A program made the position numbers and the translations under genes. This document shows positions 16,342-23,826 of a DNA stretch of 64,000 nucleotides, piece after piece. The stretch's first letter is position 1. The number at the start of each line of letters is the position of its first letter. Below the pieces are notes generated by a model, which did no database searches, was not told where the DNA came from, and saw nothing but the letters and a program-made list of their open reading frames with translations. The stretch is from Streptomyces lincolnensis (GTDB lineage Bacteria > Actinomycetota > Actinomycetes > Streptomycetales > Streptomycetaceae): contig NZ_JAIHON010000007.1 in assembly GCF_021173675.1 (NCBI RefSeq), positions 1-64,000 of the forward strand, given 5' to 3'.

Positions 16342-18945
16342 GTGGACCGGGGGATCCTCGAGCGCGAGCCCGAGCTGGCGCGACTGGCCGCGGCCGCGCG
16401 GGAGGCGACGGACGGGGCCGGATCCGTGGCGCTCGTCTTCGGGGAGGCGGGGATCGGCAAGTCCAGCCTGGTGCGGGCGATGCCGGACCGGCTGCCCGAC
16501 TCGTCCCGGATCCTCGTCGGGCAGTGCGACGACCTCGCCACCCGACGCCCCCTCGGCCCGTTCCGCGACCTCGTCGGCCGGGTCGGCGCCGGCCTCGCGC
16601 GGGCCGTCACGGCGGGCGGCGACCGGCACCGCATCCACGAGGCCCTGCTGGAGGAGCTGGCCGTGACACCGCACCCGGCGGTGCTCGTCGTGGAGGACGT
16701 CCACTGGGCCGACGAGGCCTCGCTCGACGCCCTGCGCTTCCTGGTCCGGCGGATGGAACGGCTGCCCGCCCTGCTCGTCCTCACCTACCGCGACGACGAG
16801 TTGAGCCGCGGCCACCCCCTGCGCCACCTCCTCGGCCAGGTCTCCCGCGCACCCCGCGTCCACCGGCTGCCCCTGGCGCGCCTCTCGCTGGACGCGGTGC
16901 GCACGCTGAGCATGCCCGGCGGACTCGACCCGGCCCAGGTGTACGAGGTGACCTCGGGCAACCCCTTCTTCGTCGCCGAGGTGGTGGCCGCCGGCGGCAC
17001 CGGGGCAGTGCCCCCGACGGTCGTCGACGCCGTCCTCGCGCGACTGCGGGGCCTGGGCGGCGCCACCGTGGACGCGCTGGAGCAGCTCGCCGTCGTCCCC
17101 TCGGCGGTCGAACGTCCGCTGGTCGACGCGCTGCTCACGGACGGAGTGGCCGTCCTGGCGGCGGCCGAACAACGGGGCCTGCTGGCCGTGGACCCGGAAC
17201 GGGTGGCGTTCCGGCACGAACTGATCCGGCAGGCCGTCGCCGACTCACTGCCCGCCGCCCGGCGCATCGACCTCGACCGCAACGTCCTGGCCGCACTGGT
17301 CGCCCGGCCCGGCGCCGACACGGCCCGGATCGTCCACCACGCCGCCCGGGCGGGCGACCAGGACGCCATCGCCCGCTACGGTCCCGACGCGGCCCGGGAC
17401 GCCGCCGACGCCGGAGCCCACCGCGAGGCGGCCGCCCAACTGCGCCTCGTGCTGCGGCAACGGCACCGCTACGCCCCGGCCGACCTCGCCGACCTGCTGG
17501 AACGCTATGCCGTGGAGAGCTACACCATCGCCGACTCGGCCGCCGCCGTCGCGGCCCAGCGGGACGCCGTCACCCTGCGCCGCTCCCTGGGGGACGTCCT
17601 CGCCCTCGGCGCGGACCTGCGCTGGCTCTCCAGGATCCACTGGTGGGCGGGCGACGCCGACCAGGCGGAGGAGGCCGCCCGCGAGGCCGTCGCCGTCCTC
17701 GAACACGCGGGTGACGACCGCCTGCTGGCCCTCGCCGTCAGCAACACCGCCCAACTGCGCATGCTGTCCGACCGGTACGCCGAAGCCGTCGAGCACGGCG
17801 AACGCGCCATCGCCCTGGCCCGCAAGGCGGGTGACGCGGCGATCCTGTCGCACGCCCTGAACAACGTCGGCACGGCCCGCTGGCGTGCCGGGGACGCCGA
17901 CGGGCGGCTCCAGGTGCAGGAGAGCCTCGACGTCGCCCTCGCCGCCGGCGAGGTCGAGCACGCCTGCCGGTCCTACGCCAACCTCATCTGGAACCTGCTC
18001 GACCACCTCCGGTACGACGAGGCCGACACGTTCCTGCGCCCGGCGATGGAACTGGCCGACCGCGCCGAGCACCTCGGCTTCCTCACCTACCTGCACGTCG
18101 AACTGGCCATGCGCCGGCTCGCCGCCGGTGACTGGGACGAGGCCGAGAAACACGCCGAGTTCGGCATGCACGACTTCGTACCGGCCCGCTGCCCCGCCCT
18201 CACCGTCCTCGCTCGGGTCCGTATCCGATGCGGTCGGCCCGGCGCCGACGAACTCCTCGCCGAGGCCTGGGAGATCGCCGTACGCACGAAGGAACTCCAG
18301 CGCACCGGGCCCGTCGCGGCCGCCCGGGCGGAAGCGGCGTGGCTGCGCGGGGACCTCACCGCCGTGGCCGAGGCCGTGGCGTCCGTCCACGCCCAGGCGT
18401 ACGGGCTGCCCGGCTCCCCGTGCCGCGACGAACTCGCCTACTGGCTCGCCAAGGCCGGCGGCCCCGCGCCCGCCGACGGCTCGGAGCACCCGTACGCCGA
18501 GCAGGCCCGCGGCCGGTGGCGGACCGCTGCCACGCGCTGGCAGGAGGCGGGCTGCCCCTACGAGTACGCCGCCGCGCTCGCCGAGAGCCCGGACTCCGCC
18601 GACAAGCTCACCGCCCTCGCCGCGTTCGACGCCCTCGGCGCCGAGCCGGCTGCCCGGCTGCTCCGCGCCGAACTGCGCGCCCGGGGCGTGCGCCACGTCC
18701 CGCGCGGCCCCCTCGCCGCGACCCGCCGGAACCCGGCCGGCCTCACCGAACGCCAGCTGCAGGTCATCCGGCTGCTCGCCCAGGGCCTGACCAACGCGGA
18801 GATCGCCGCCCGGCTCGTCCTGTCGGTCCGCACCGTCGACAACCACGTACGGGCCGTCCTGGACAAGCTCGACGCACCCACCCGGCGCCACGCCGCGGGC
18901 CGGGCCGCCAAACTGGGGCTGCTGTCCGGCCGGGGCGAAAGCTAG
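16342..18945 (+). CDS. LuxR-family regulator with AAA ATPase domain (LAL type)
   Basis: An 867-residue large ATP-binding LuxR regulator starting at GTG 16342. The N-terminal AAA/STAND ATPase has Walker A G-E-A-G-I-G-K40-S-S and Walker B VLVVEDVHWADEA (about residues 113-126). The middle 400 residues are TPR-like helical repeats (for example AEEAAREAVAVLEHAGD and AVEHGERAIALARKAGD). The C-terminus is a LuxR helix-turn-helix (LTERQLQVIRLLAQGLTNAE, about residues 800-865). LAL proteins usually activate carbohydrate or antibiotic genes after ligand binding to the repeat region. It is divergent from the GH127 gene with 243 bp between starts, so that gene is the first candidate target. Confidence 0.9.
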   Translation: MDRGILEREPELARLAAAAREATDGAGSVALVFGEAGIGKSSLVRAMPDRLPDSSRILVGQCDDLATRRPLGPFRDLVGRVGAGLARAVTAGGDRHRIHEALLEELAVTPHPAVLVVEDVHWADEASLDALRFLVRRMERLPALLVLTYRDDELSRGHPLRHLLGQVSRAPRVHRLPLARLSLDAVRTLSMPGGLDPAQVYEVTSGNPFFVAEVVAAGGTGAVPPTVVDAVLARLRGLGGATVDALEQLAVVPSAVERPLVDALLTDGVAVLAAAEQRGLLAVDPERVAFRHELIRQAVADSLPAARRIDLDRNVLAALVARPGADTARIVHHAARAGDQDAIARYGPDAARDAADAGAHREAAAQLRLVLRQRHRYAPADLADLLERYAVESYTIADSAAAVAAQRDAVTLRRSLGDVLALGADLRWLSRIHWWAGDADQAEEAAREAVAVLEHAGDDRLLALAVSNTAQLRMLSDRYAEAVEHGERAIALARKAGDAAILSHALNNVGTARWRAGDADGRLQVQESLDVALAAGEVEHACRSYANLIWNLLDHLRYDEADTFLRPAMELADRAEHLGFLTYLHVELAMRRLAAGDWDEAEKHAEFGMHDFVPARCPALTVLARVRIRCGRPGADELLAEAWEIAVRTKELQRTGPVAAARAEAAWLRGDLTAVAEAVASVHAQAYGLPGSPCRDELAYWLAKAGGPAPADGSEHPYAEQARGRWRTAATRWQEAGCPYEYAAALAESPDSADKLTALAAFDALGAEPAARLLRAELRARGVRHVPRGPLAATRRNPAGLTERQLQVIRLLAQGLTNAEIAARLVLSVRTVDNHVRAVLDKLDAPTRRHAAGRAAKLGLLSGRGES

Positions 18946-18967
18946 GTAGCCGAGCGGCCCGACCTGG

Positions 18968-18990
18968 GTGACGGGCACGGATGCCGTCAC
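18968..18990 (+). terminator. Possible hairpin terminator after the LuxR-type gene
   Basis: A 7-bp inverted repeat GTGACGG (18968-18974) / CCGTCAC (18984-18990) around a 9-nt loop lies 23 bp after the stop codon. The stem is short, so the call is weak. Confidence 0.35.
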
Positions 18991-19013
18991 GCGGCTTCAG
19001 GACTAGAAACGGG

Positions 19014-19030
19014 CGAATCAGCCCGATTCG
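19014..19030. promoter_or_regulatory. Operator-like palindrome before the FAD oxidase gene
   Basis: CGAATC-N5-GATTCG is a perfect 6-bp inverted repeat 17 bp upstream of the start codon. A TAGAAA -10-like element (19003-19008) just precedes it, so the repeat would lie across the transcription start, a classic repressor position. Confidence 0.45.
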
Positions 19031-19046
19031 ATGACGGGGGAACCGT

Positions 19047-20462
19047 ATGTCCAGCACGCCCGCCCAGGCGGCACGCAGTGAACTGACCGGATTCGCGGGG
19101 GAGTTGATCGGCCCGGACGACGCCGGCTACGAGGAGGCCCGGACCGTCTACAACGCGATGATCGACCGGCGCCCCGCGCTCGTCGCCCGCTGCGCCGACG
19201 CGGACGCGGTGGCCCGCGTGATCGGCTTCGCCCGCACCCACGCGCTGCCCCTCGCGGTCCGCGGCGGCGGCCACCACGGCGCCGGCCTCGGCACCGTCGA
19301 CGGAGGAGTGGTCGCAGACCTGTCGCCGCTGAAGAACGTCCAGGTCGACCCCGGTGCCCGCACCGTCCGGGTCGGCGGCGGCTGCGTCTGGGGCGAGGTG
19401 GACCGCGCCACCCACGCGCACGGCCTGGCCACCCCCAGCGGCATCATCTCCACCACCGGCGTCGGCGGCATCACCACCGGCGGCGGGCTCGGACACCTGA
19501 CCCGCAGGTGCGGGCTGACCATCGACAACCTGCTGGAGGCCGACGTCGTCCTGGCCGACGGCCGCCAGGTGCGGGCGAGCGCCGACGAGAACAGCGACCT
19601 GTTCTGGGCGATCCGCGGCGGCGGCGGCAACTTCGGCGTCGCCACCTCCTTCCTCTTCCGGCTGCACGAGATCGGCACGGTCGTGGCCGGACCCACCTTC
19701 TGGCCCGTCGAGATCACCGCCGAAGTCCTCGCCGCCTACCGGGACTTCCTGCCGACCGCGCCCCGCGAACTGAACGGCTTCTTCCTCATCGGCACCGTCC
19801 CGCCCGCCCCGCCGTTCCCCGAGGAACTCCACCTGCGCAAGACCGCGGGCGTCGTGTGGTGCTACACGGGCGGCGACGCCGAGGCGGCCGCCCGGGAGAT
19901 GGCCCCGCTGCTCGACGCGCTGCCGGAGCCGCTGCTGCACGCCGCCGGTCCCATGCCGTACCCGGACATGCAGTCCATGTTCGACGGGCTCTACCCGCCC
20001 GGCCACCAGTGGTACTGGCGGGCCGACTTCGTCGACGAGGTCCCGGACGACGCCGTCCAGCTGCACGCCAAGTTCGCCGCCGAAGTGCCCACGCTGCACT
20101 CCACCATGCACCTGTACCCGATCGACGGCGCCGCCCACGACGTGGGCGGGGACGAGACGCCCTGGGCCTACCGCGACGCCCGCTGGGCGTCCGTCTTCGC
20201 GGGCGTCGACCCCGACCCCGCCAACGCCGACCTCGTCAGGCGCTGGAGCGTCGACTACTTCGACGCCCTGCACCCGTACTCGGCGGGCGGCGCCTACGTG
20301 AACATGATGATGGACGAGGGCCAGGAGCGGGTCCGCGCCAGCTACCGCGGCAACTACGACCGTCTGGCCCGCATCAAGGCCGACCTCGACCCGGACAACG
20401 TCTTCCGGCTCAACCAGAACATCCGGCCGGCGCCGAAGCCTCGGTACGAGGCCCGTCCTTGA
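19047..20462 (+). CDS. FAD-linked oxidase, berberine bridge enzyme family
   Basis: A 471-residue FAD-dependent oxidoreductase, start ATG 19047 with GGGGGA upstream. The N-terminal FAD_binding_4 domain (about residues 35-215) contains R-G-G-G-H-H-G-A-G, where the first histidine is the expected 8-alpha-histidyl FAD attachment site, and G-V-G-G-I-T-T-G-G-G-L-G-H-L. The extreme C-terminus has the berberine-bridge-like motif Y-R-G-N-Y-D-R-L-A-R-I-K-x-x-L-D-P-D-N-V-F with R-L-N-Q-N-I, which closes the active site. There is no signal peptide, so it acts in the cytoplasm. Such enzymes oxidise sugars, alkaloids or polyketide intermediates; no biosynthetic cluster is adjacent. Confidence 0.9.
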   Translation: MSSTPAQAARSELTGFAGELIGPDDAGYEEARTVYNAMIDRRPALVARCADADAVARVIGFARTHALPLAVRGGGHHGAGLGTVDGGVVADLSPLKNVQVDPGARTVRVGGGCVWGEVDRATHAHGLATPSGIISTTGVGGITTGGGLGHLTRRCGLTIDNLLEADVVLADGRQVRASADENSDLFWAIRGGGGNFGVATSFLFRLHEIGTVVAGPTFWPVEITAEVLAAYRDFLPTAPRELNGFFLIGTVPPAPPFPEELHLRKTAGVVWCYTGGDAEAAAREMAPLLDALPEPLLHAAGPMPYPDMQSMFDGLYPPGHQWYWRADFVDEVPDDAVQLHAKFAAEVPTLHSTMHLYPIDGAAHDVGGDETPWAYRDARWASVFAGVDPDPANADLVRRWSVDYFDALHPYSAGGAYVNMMMDEGQERVRASYRGNYDRLARIKADLDPDNVFRLNQNIRPAPKPRYEARP

Positions 20463-20473
20463 GGCGTGCGGTA

Positions 20474-20530
20474 CTCACGGGTTTCGGGTGGCCGTCACGG
20501 GTTCCGGGTGGCGTCACGGGTTCTGGGTGA
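20474..20530. repeat. Three tandem copies of about 19 bp at the subtilase gene end
   Basis: Three near-identical units of the form TCACGGGTTNCGGGTGGC are arranged in tandem. The last copy encodes the C-terminus and stop codon of the subtilase gene on the minus strand, and the other two lie beyond it. This looks like a local duplication of the gene end. Confidence 0.7.
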
Positions 20531-22001
20531 GGACGAAGTCCAGGGCCGCGCTGACATCGACCAGCCCGGCACCCGTGGCCCTGTCGGGGCCGAGACGGGC
20601 GCGGCTGCCGAACCGCGGATGGCAGGTCCCGGCCGTGACGTCGGCGGCGGTCCTGACGAGCGCCTCGGCGACCTGGGCGGGAGTGAGCCCCGGCCGGGCT
20701 CCCAGGAGCACGGCCGCCGCTCCCGCGATCTGCGGCGCCGCGGCCGACGTACCCGAGAACAGGGCCCAGCCGTCGTCCCGCCGGGTGCCGTCCGCGAGGG
20801 CGTCCGGATCCTCGGGGTCCGGCAGGCTCTCGTCCACGTCGATCGCGCAGCCGGGCGGCACCGGCAGCATCAGGTACTGGGCGCGGGGCAGCAGGCCGAC
20901 CAGACCGCACACCGTCGGCACGACGACACCGTCGATCCAGGGGCTGGCGTATCCGCTGGCGTAGTCCGACGCCCGCAGTCGGCCGTCCGGGCCGGCGAAC
21001 ACGCCACCGGCCGCGATCACACCGGGGACCTGCGGTTCGATGCAGAACTGTCCGTTGCCGCCCGAGAACACGACCACGATGCCCTGCTCCACCGCGTCCA
21101 GGATCTCCAGTGCGAAGATCACATCGAGCTGGCTCGGCGGTCCGGGCGGAGGGAACTCGCCGTCTCCGCCCCAGGAGTTGGTCAGGACCTGCGGGGCGTC
21201 GGCCTTCGCGCGCAGGAAACCCGCCGTGGCCGCGGTGAGGTGGCCCTGCCGGTCGCTCGCGCGGTACGGCCGCAGCCGCGCTCCCGGCGCCACGGCGAAG
21301 ATGTTCGCCGATTCGCCGGTGCCGTGCCCGACCGGGTCCTCCGTGGGACGGGTGCCCGGGACGAGCGCGACGGTCGGGTCGACGTCGTAGCCGTGGGCGG
21401 CGAAGTAGGCGTGCGGGGCCTGTCCGGTGTCCACCATGGCGACCTGGACCCCGCGCCCGATCTCCCCGGCGTCGTGCGCGGGGGTCGCGTGCAGCAGCCG
21501 GGCCACGTCGTCGGGGAGCGTGAGGTGGAAGGCGGTGACCGTCGGAGGTTCGGCGGCGGCCGGCAGGACGCGCATGGGGGTGCGGGGCCGTTCCAGGGCG
21601 ACGGCCTCGATGGCGTCCTCGCCGGGCGCGGCACCGATGCCGAGGGCGTCCGGCTGCCGGTCACCGACGATGTCGAGGTGGGTGACGGCACGGGTCCGGT
21701 TCATCGACACCCGCCGGCGCACCTCGTAGCTGGCGAGCCGTCCGCTGGTCAGCTGCTCGTAGGCGGCCGGGGTGCCGGCGACCGTGAATCCCAGCCGGCT
21801 CTCGGCGGTCACGGTCAGCCCCGCCGTCCGCGCGTACTCCTTGGCGCGCTCCTGGGCGTCGGGCTCGGCGCGGAACGGACCGGCCGAGTCGAGCCGGGTC
21901 GCCCGGGTCATCGGTGTCCCGCCCCGGGAACGGGCGGAGATGTAGCCGTACACGGTGTCCGGAACGTCCTGCCCGTATCGGGGAGTTGTCGGGCTGGTCA
22001 T
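20514..22001 (-). CDS. S8 family serine peptidase (subtilase), apparently cytoplasmic
   Basis: A 495-residue subtilisin-type protease, start ATG 22001 with GGAGGAG at 2-3 nt. The catalytic triad is complete: D191 (AMVDTGQ), H226 (VGHGTGE) and S419 (FSGTSAAAPQ), with N315 (VFSGGNGQF) as probable oxyanion residue. There is no signal peptide. The first 175 residues look like a prodomain or substrate-recognition domain (AKEYARTAGLTVTAESRLGF, then YEQLTSGRLASYEV). It follows a 102-residue protein gene by 35 bp on the same strand, and that protein looks like a detached prodomain or adaptor. Intracellular subtilases can mature peptides; no precursor or modification gene was recognised here, so the substrate is unknown. 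Confidence 0.88.
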   Translation of the reverse strand: MTSPTTPRYGQDVPDTVYGYISARSRGGTPMTRATRLDSAGPFRAEPDAQERAKEYARTAGLTVTAESRLGFTVAGTPAAYEQLTSGRLASYEVRRRVSMNRTRAVTHLDIVGDRQPDALGIGAAPGEDAIEAVALERPRTPMRVLPAAAEPPTVTAFHLTLPDDVARLLHATPAHDAGEIGRGVQVAMVDTGQAPHAYFAAHGYDVDPTVALVPGTRPTEDPVGHGTGESANIFAVAPGARLRPYRASDRQGHLTAATAGFLRAKADAPQVLTNSWGGDGEFPPPGPPSQLDVIFALEILDAVEQGIVVVFSGGNGQFCIEPQVPGVIAAGGVFAGPDGRLRASDYASGYASPWIDGVVVPTVCGLVGLLPRAQYLMLPVPPGCAIDVDESLPDPEDPDALADGTRRDDGWALFSGTSAAAPQIAGAAAVLLGARPGLTPAQVAEALVRTAADVTAGTCHPRFGSRARLGPDRATGAGLVDVSAALDFVLTQNP

Positions 22002-22036
22002 CGCTCCTCCAGAGAGGGGAGGCCCGGACGCACGTG

Positions 22037-22345
22037 TCACGGCATCCGGTCACGAGCTCCGGGCGTGGGGGTCGGCAGCACGGTGACGGACCTCGCGGTG
22101 TCCGCGAGAGCCGGCGGCACGGGCAGGGTCCGCGGACGGGAGCGGTCCTCGGACCGAGCGAGGCCGAACGCCCCGGCGAACGCCCGTCCCGATCCGGTGA
22201 GGAGCGCTCCGGCGGCCATGGGCGTGACGTCGATGCCCTGACGGGAGCACCACGGGACCAGGTCGTCGGCCGAGGCGCCGGCCCGCAGGTCGACCAGGGC
22301 CTCGACGAACTCGTCGTCGGGCGCGTCAGCCTGCCCTGATGTCAC
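22037..22345 (-). CDS. Small partner protein of the subtilase
   Basis: A 102-residue acidic protein. The start is GTG 22345, fixed by AGGAGA five bases upstream (22356-22351); the longer in-frame GTG at 22366 would put that ribosome binding site inside the gene. The sequence begins T-S-G-Q-A-D-A-P-D-D-E-F-V-E-A-L-V-D-L-R and then reads QGIDVTPMAAGALLTGSG, F-A-G-A-F-G-L, ending LPVPPALADTARSVTVLPTP. The LTGS...FAGAFG and V-P-P-x-L stretches resemble the compact fold of protease propeptides, although I cannot assign a named family. Position and orientation suggest it is a chaperone, inhibitor or substrate of the subtilase. This is inference. Confidence 0.65.
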   Translation of the reverse strand: MTSGQADAPDDEFVEALVDLRAGASADDLVPWCSRQGIDVTPMAAGALLTGSGRAFAGAFGLARSEDRSRPRTLPVPPALADTARSVTVLPTPTPGARDRMP

Positions 22346-22412
22346 TTGTTTCTCCTGGAAGTTCACTCATCCCCTCAAGCTTCGCATTGGTTGCATCACC
22401 CCGCAAAAGATG

Positions 22413-23099
22413 CTAAACGGCCTGTGTCAGCCATGCGTACGCGGCGCGTGCCGTGAACTCCGCCTGGCCTCCCGGCAGGAGCAGCGCGGCGGTGGCGAAC
22501 TCCGGGGCGTCGGCCTGTGCGGAGAGGTACGGGATCGCGATGCAGCGCATCCCGGCCGCATGCGCGGCGACGGCGCCCGGGGCGGCGTCCTCCAGCACCA
22601 CGCAGTCGGCCGGATCGGCGCCCAGCCGGCGGGCCGCCTCCAGGAACACGTCGGGGGCGGGCTTGCCGCGGGCGACCTCGTCGGCCGACACGGCGAGCCG
22701 AAGATACGCGTCCAGGCCGGTGCCGGCCAGCACCGCCTCGATGGCCTCTGGAGAGGACCCGGAGGCCACGGCCATCGGCACCCCCTCGCCGGCCAGCAGC
22801 TCCACGAACTCGCGCATCTCGGGGTAGGCGGGCGTGGCGGCGCGGGCCAGTTCGAGATACCGCCGGTTCTTGGCGAGGAACAGCTCGTCCACGGAGGCCC
22901 GCAGCCCGTACTGGTCCTTCCAGACGGCGACCGTCTCCAGCGTGCTGATGCCGACGAACCGCTCGTGGTCCGACCAGGAGTACCCCGGGACACCGAGCTC
23001 GTCGAGGACCTGGCGGCCCGCCTCGTAGTAGTTGGGCTCGCTGTCCACGAGCGTTCCGTCGAGATCGAAGATGACCGCGGTCGTACCGATAGTGCTCAT
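22413..23099 (-). CDS. HAD superfamily phosphatase, beta-phosphoglucomutase-like
   Basis: A 228-residue HAD hydrolase. Motif I is F-D-L-D-G-T-L-V-D-S-E with nucleophile and acid/base aspartates, motif II is V-A-S-G-S-S, the lysine is in A-R-G-K-P-A-P-D-V-F, and motif IV is V-L-E-D-A-A-P-G. The alpha-helical cap between residues 20 and 85 makes it subclass I, like phosphoglycolate phosphatase and beta-phosphoglucomutase. Its start lies 12 bp after the stop of the Lrp-type gene, so the two form an operon. It probably acts on a small phosphorylated sugar; the exact substrate is not predictable. Confidence 0.9.
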   Translation of the reverse strand: MSTIGTTAVIFDLDGTLVDSEPNYYEAGRQVLDELGVPGYSWSDHERFVGISTLETVAVWKDQYGLRASVDELFLAKNRRYLELARAATPAYPEMREFVELLAGEGVPMAVASGSSPEAIEAVLAGTGLDAYLRLAVSADEVARGKPAPDVFLEAARRLGADPADCVVLEDAAPGAVAAHAAGMRCIAIPYLSAQADAPEFATAALLLPGGQAEFTARAAYAWLTQAV

Positions 23100-23111
23100 A
23101 CGGTCAGGATG

Positions 23112-23621
23112 TCAAAGGTCGTTTCCGGACGGCCGGGCCGATGATCGCTTTCCGGCCCCACGCCCCACCGCCTCGACCAGCGGCAGCAGCCGGTGCGGAA
23201 CGCGCTCGCGCAACGCCACCTCGGTGCGGGTGCGGACCACCCCCGGCAGGCTGATCAGCTTCTGGATCACGTCCTCCAGATGCGCGTTGTCCCGCGCCAC
23301 CACCCGCGTCAGCAGATCGCCGCCACCCGTGATCGAGAAGGCCTCGACGATCTCCGGTACGGCGGCCAGCGCGTCGCCGACGTCGTCCAGGTGCCCCTGG
23401 GTGACCTCGATGTGCACGAACGCGAGCACCGGATGACCGAGCGCGGCCGGGGAGAGCGAGGGCCCCGTACCGGTGATCACCCCGTCCCGCTCCAGCCGGT
23501 CGAGGCGGGCCTGGAGGGTGCCCCGGGCGACCCCGAGGACGCGGGCGTACTCGCGCACGCTGGTGCGGGGCTGTTCCAGCAGCAGTCGCAGGATGCGGGT
23601 GTCGAGCTCGTCCACGGCCAT
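23112..23621 (-). CDS. Lrp/AsnC family transcriptional regulator
   Basis: A 169-residue feast/famine regulator, start ATG 23621 with GAGGAAGGG upstream. The N-terminal winged helix-turn-helix (residues 1-55) includes LDTRILRLLLEQPRTSVREY and V-A-R-G-T-L-Q-A-R-L-D-R-L. The C-terminal RAM ligand-binding domain follows (about residues 65-145), with a G-G-G-D-L-L-T-R-V-V core. It is divergent from the FUSC gene, about 205 bp away, and leads the HAD gene. Lrp proteins usually respond to amino acids and regulate themselves and a divergent transporter, so the FUSC gene is the likely target. Confidence 0.9.
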   Translation of the reverse strand: MAVDELDTRILRLLLEQPRTSVREYARVLGVARGTLQARLDRLERDGVITGTGPSLSPAALGHPVLAFVHIEVTQGHLDDVGDALAAVPEIVEAFSITGGGDLLTRVVARDNAHLEDVIQKLISLPGVVRTRTEVALRERVPHRLLPLVEAVGRGAGKRSSARPSGNDL

Positions 23622-23826
23622 CGTGTGCGCCCTTCCTCGTGCGTGGTCCGATGGCCCGTCGGTGGACAGGGCGGGACCGATATGTCTGTGCCAATGGCCC
23701 AGCGTATTCGGCATCGCTTGAGCCAGCAGTGCCAGGGGTGCTGCAATGGAGCGGTCGATGGCGCTGCGGATCCCGCGGCGCCTTTTTCATGCCGATGTCC
23801 AGGCGATGTCCAGGGGTGGAGAAGCA

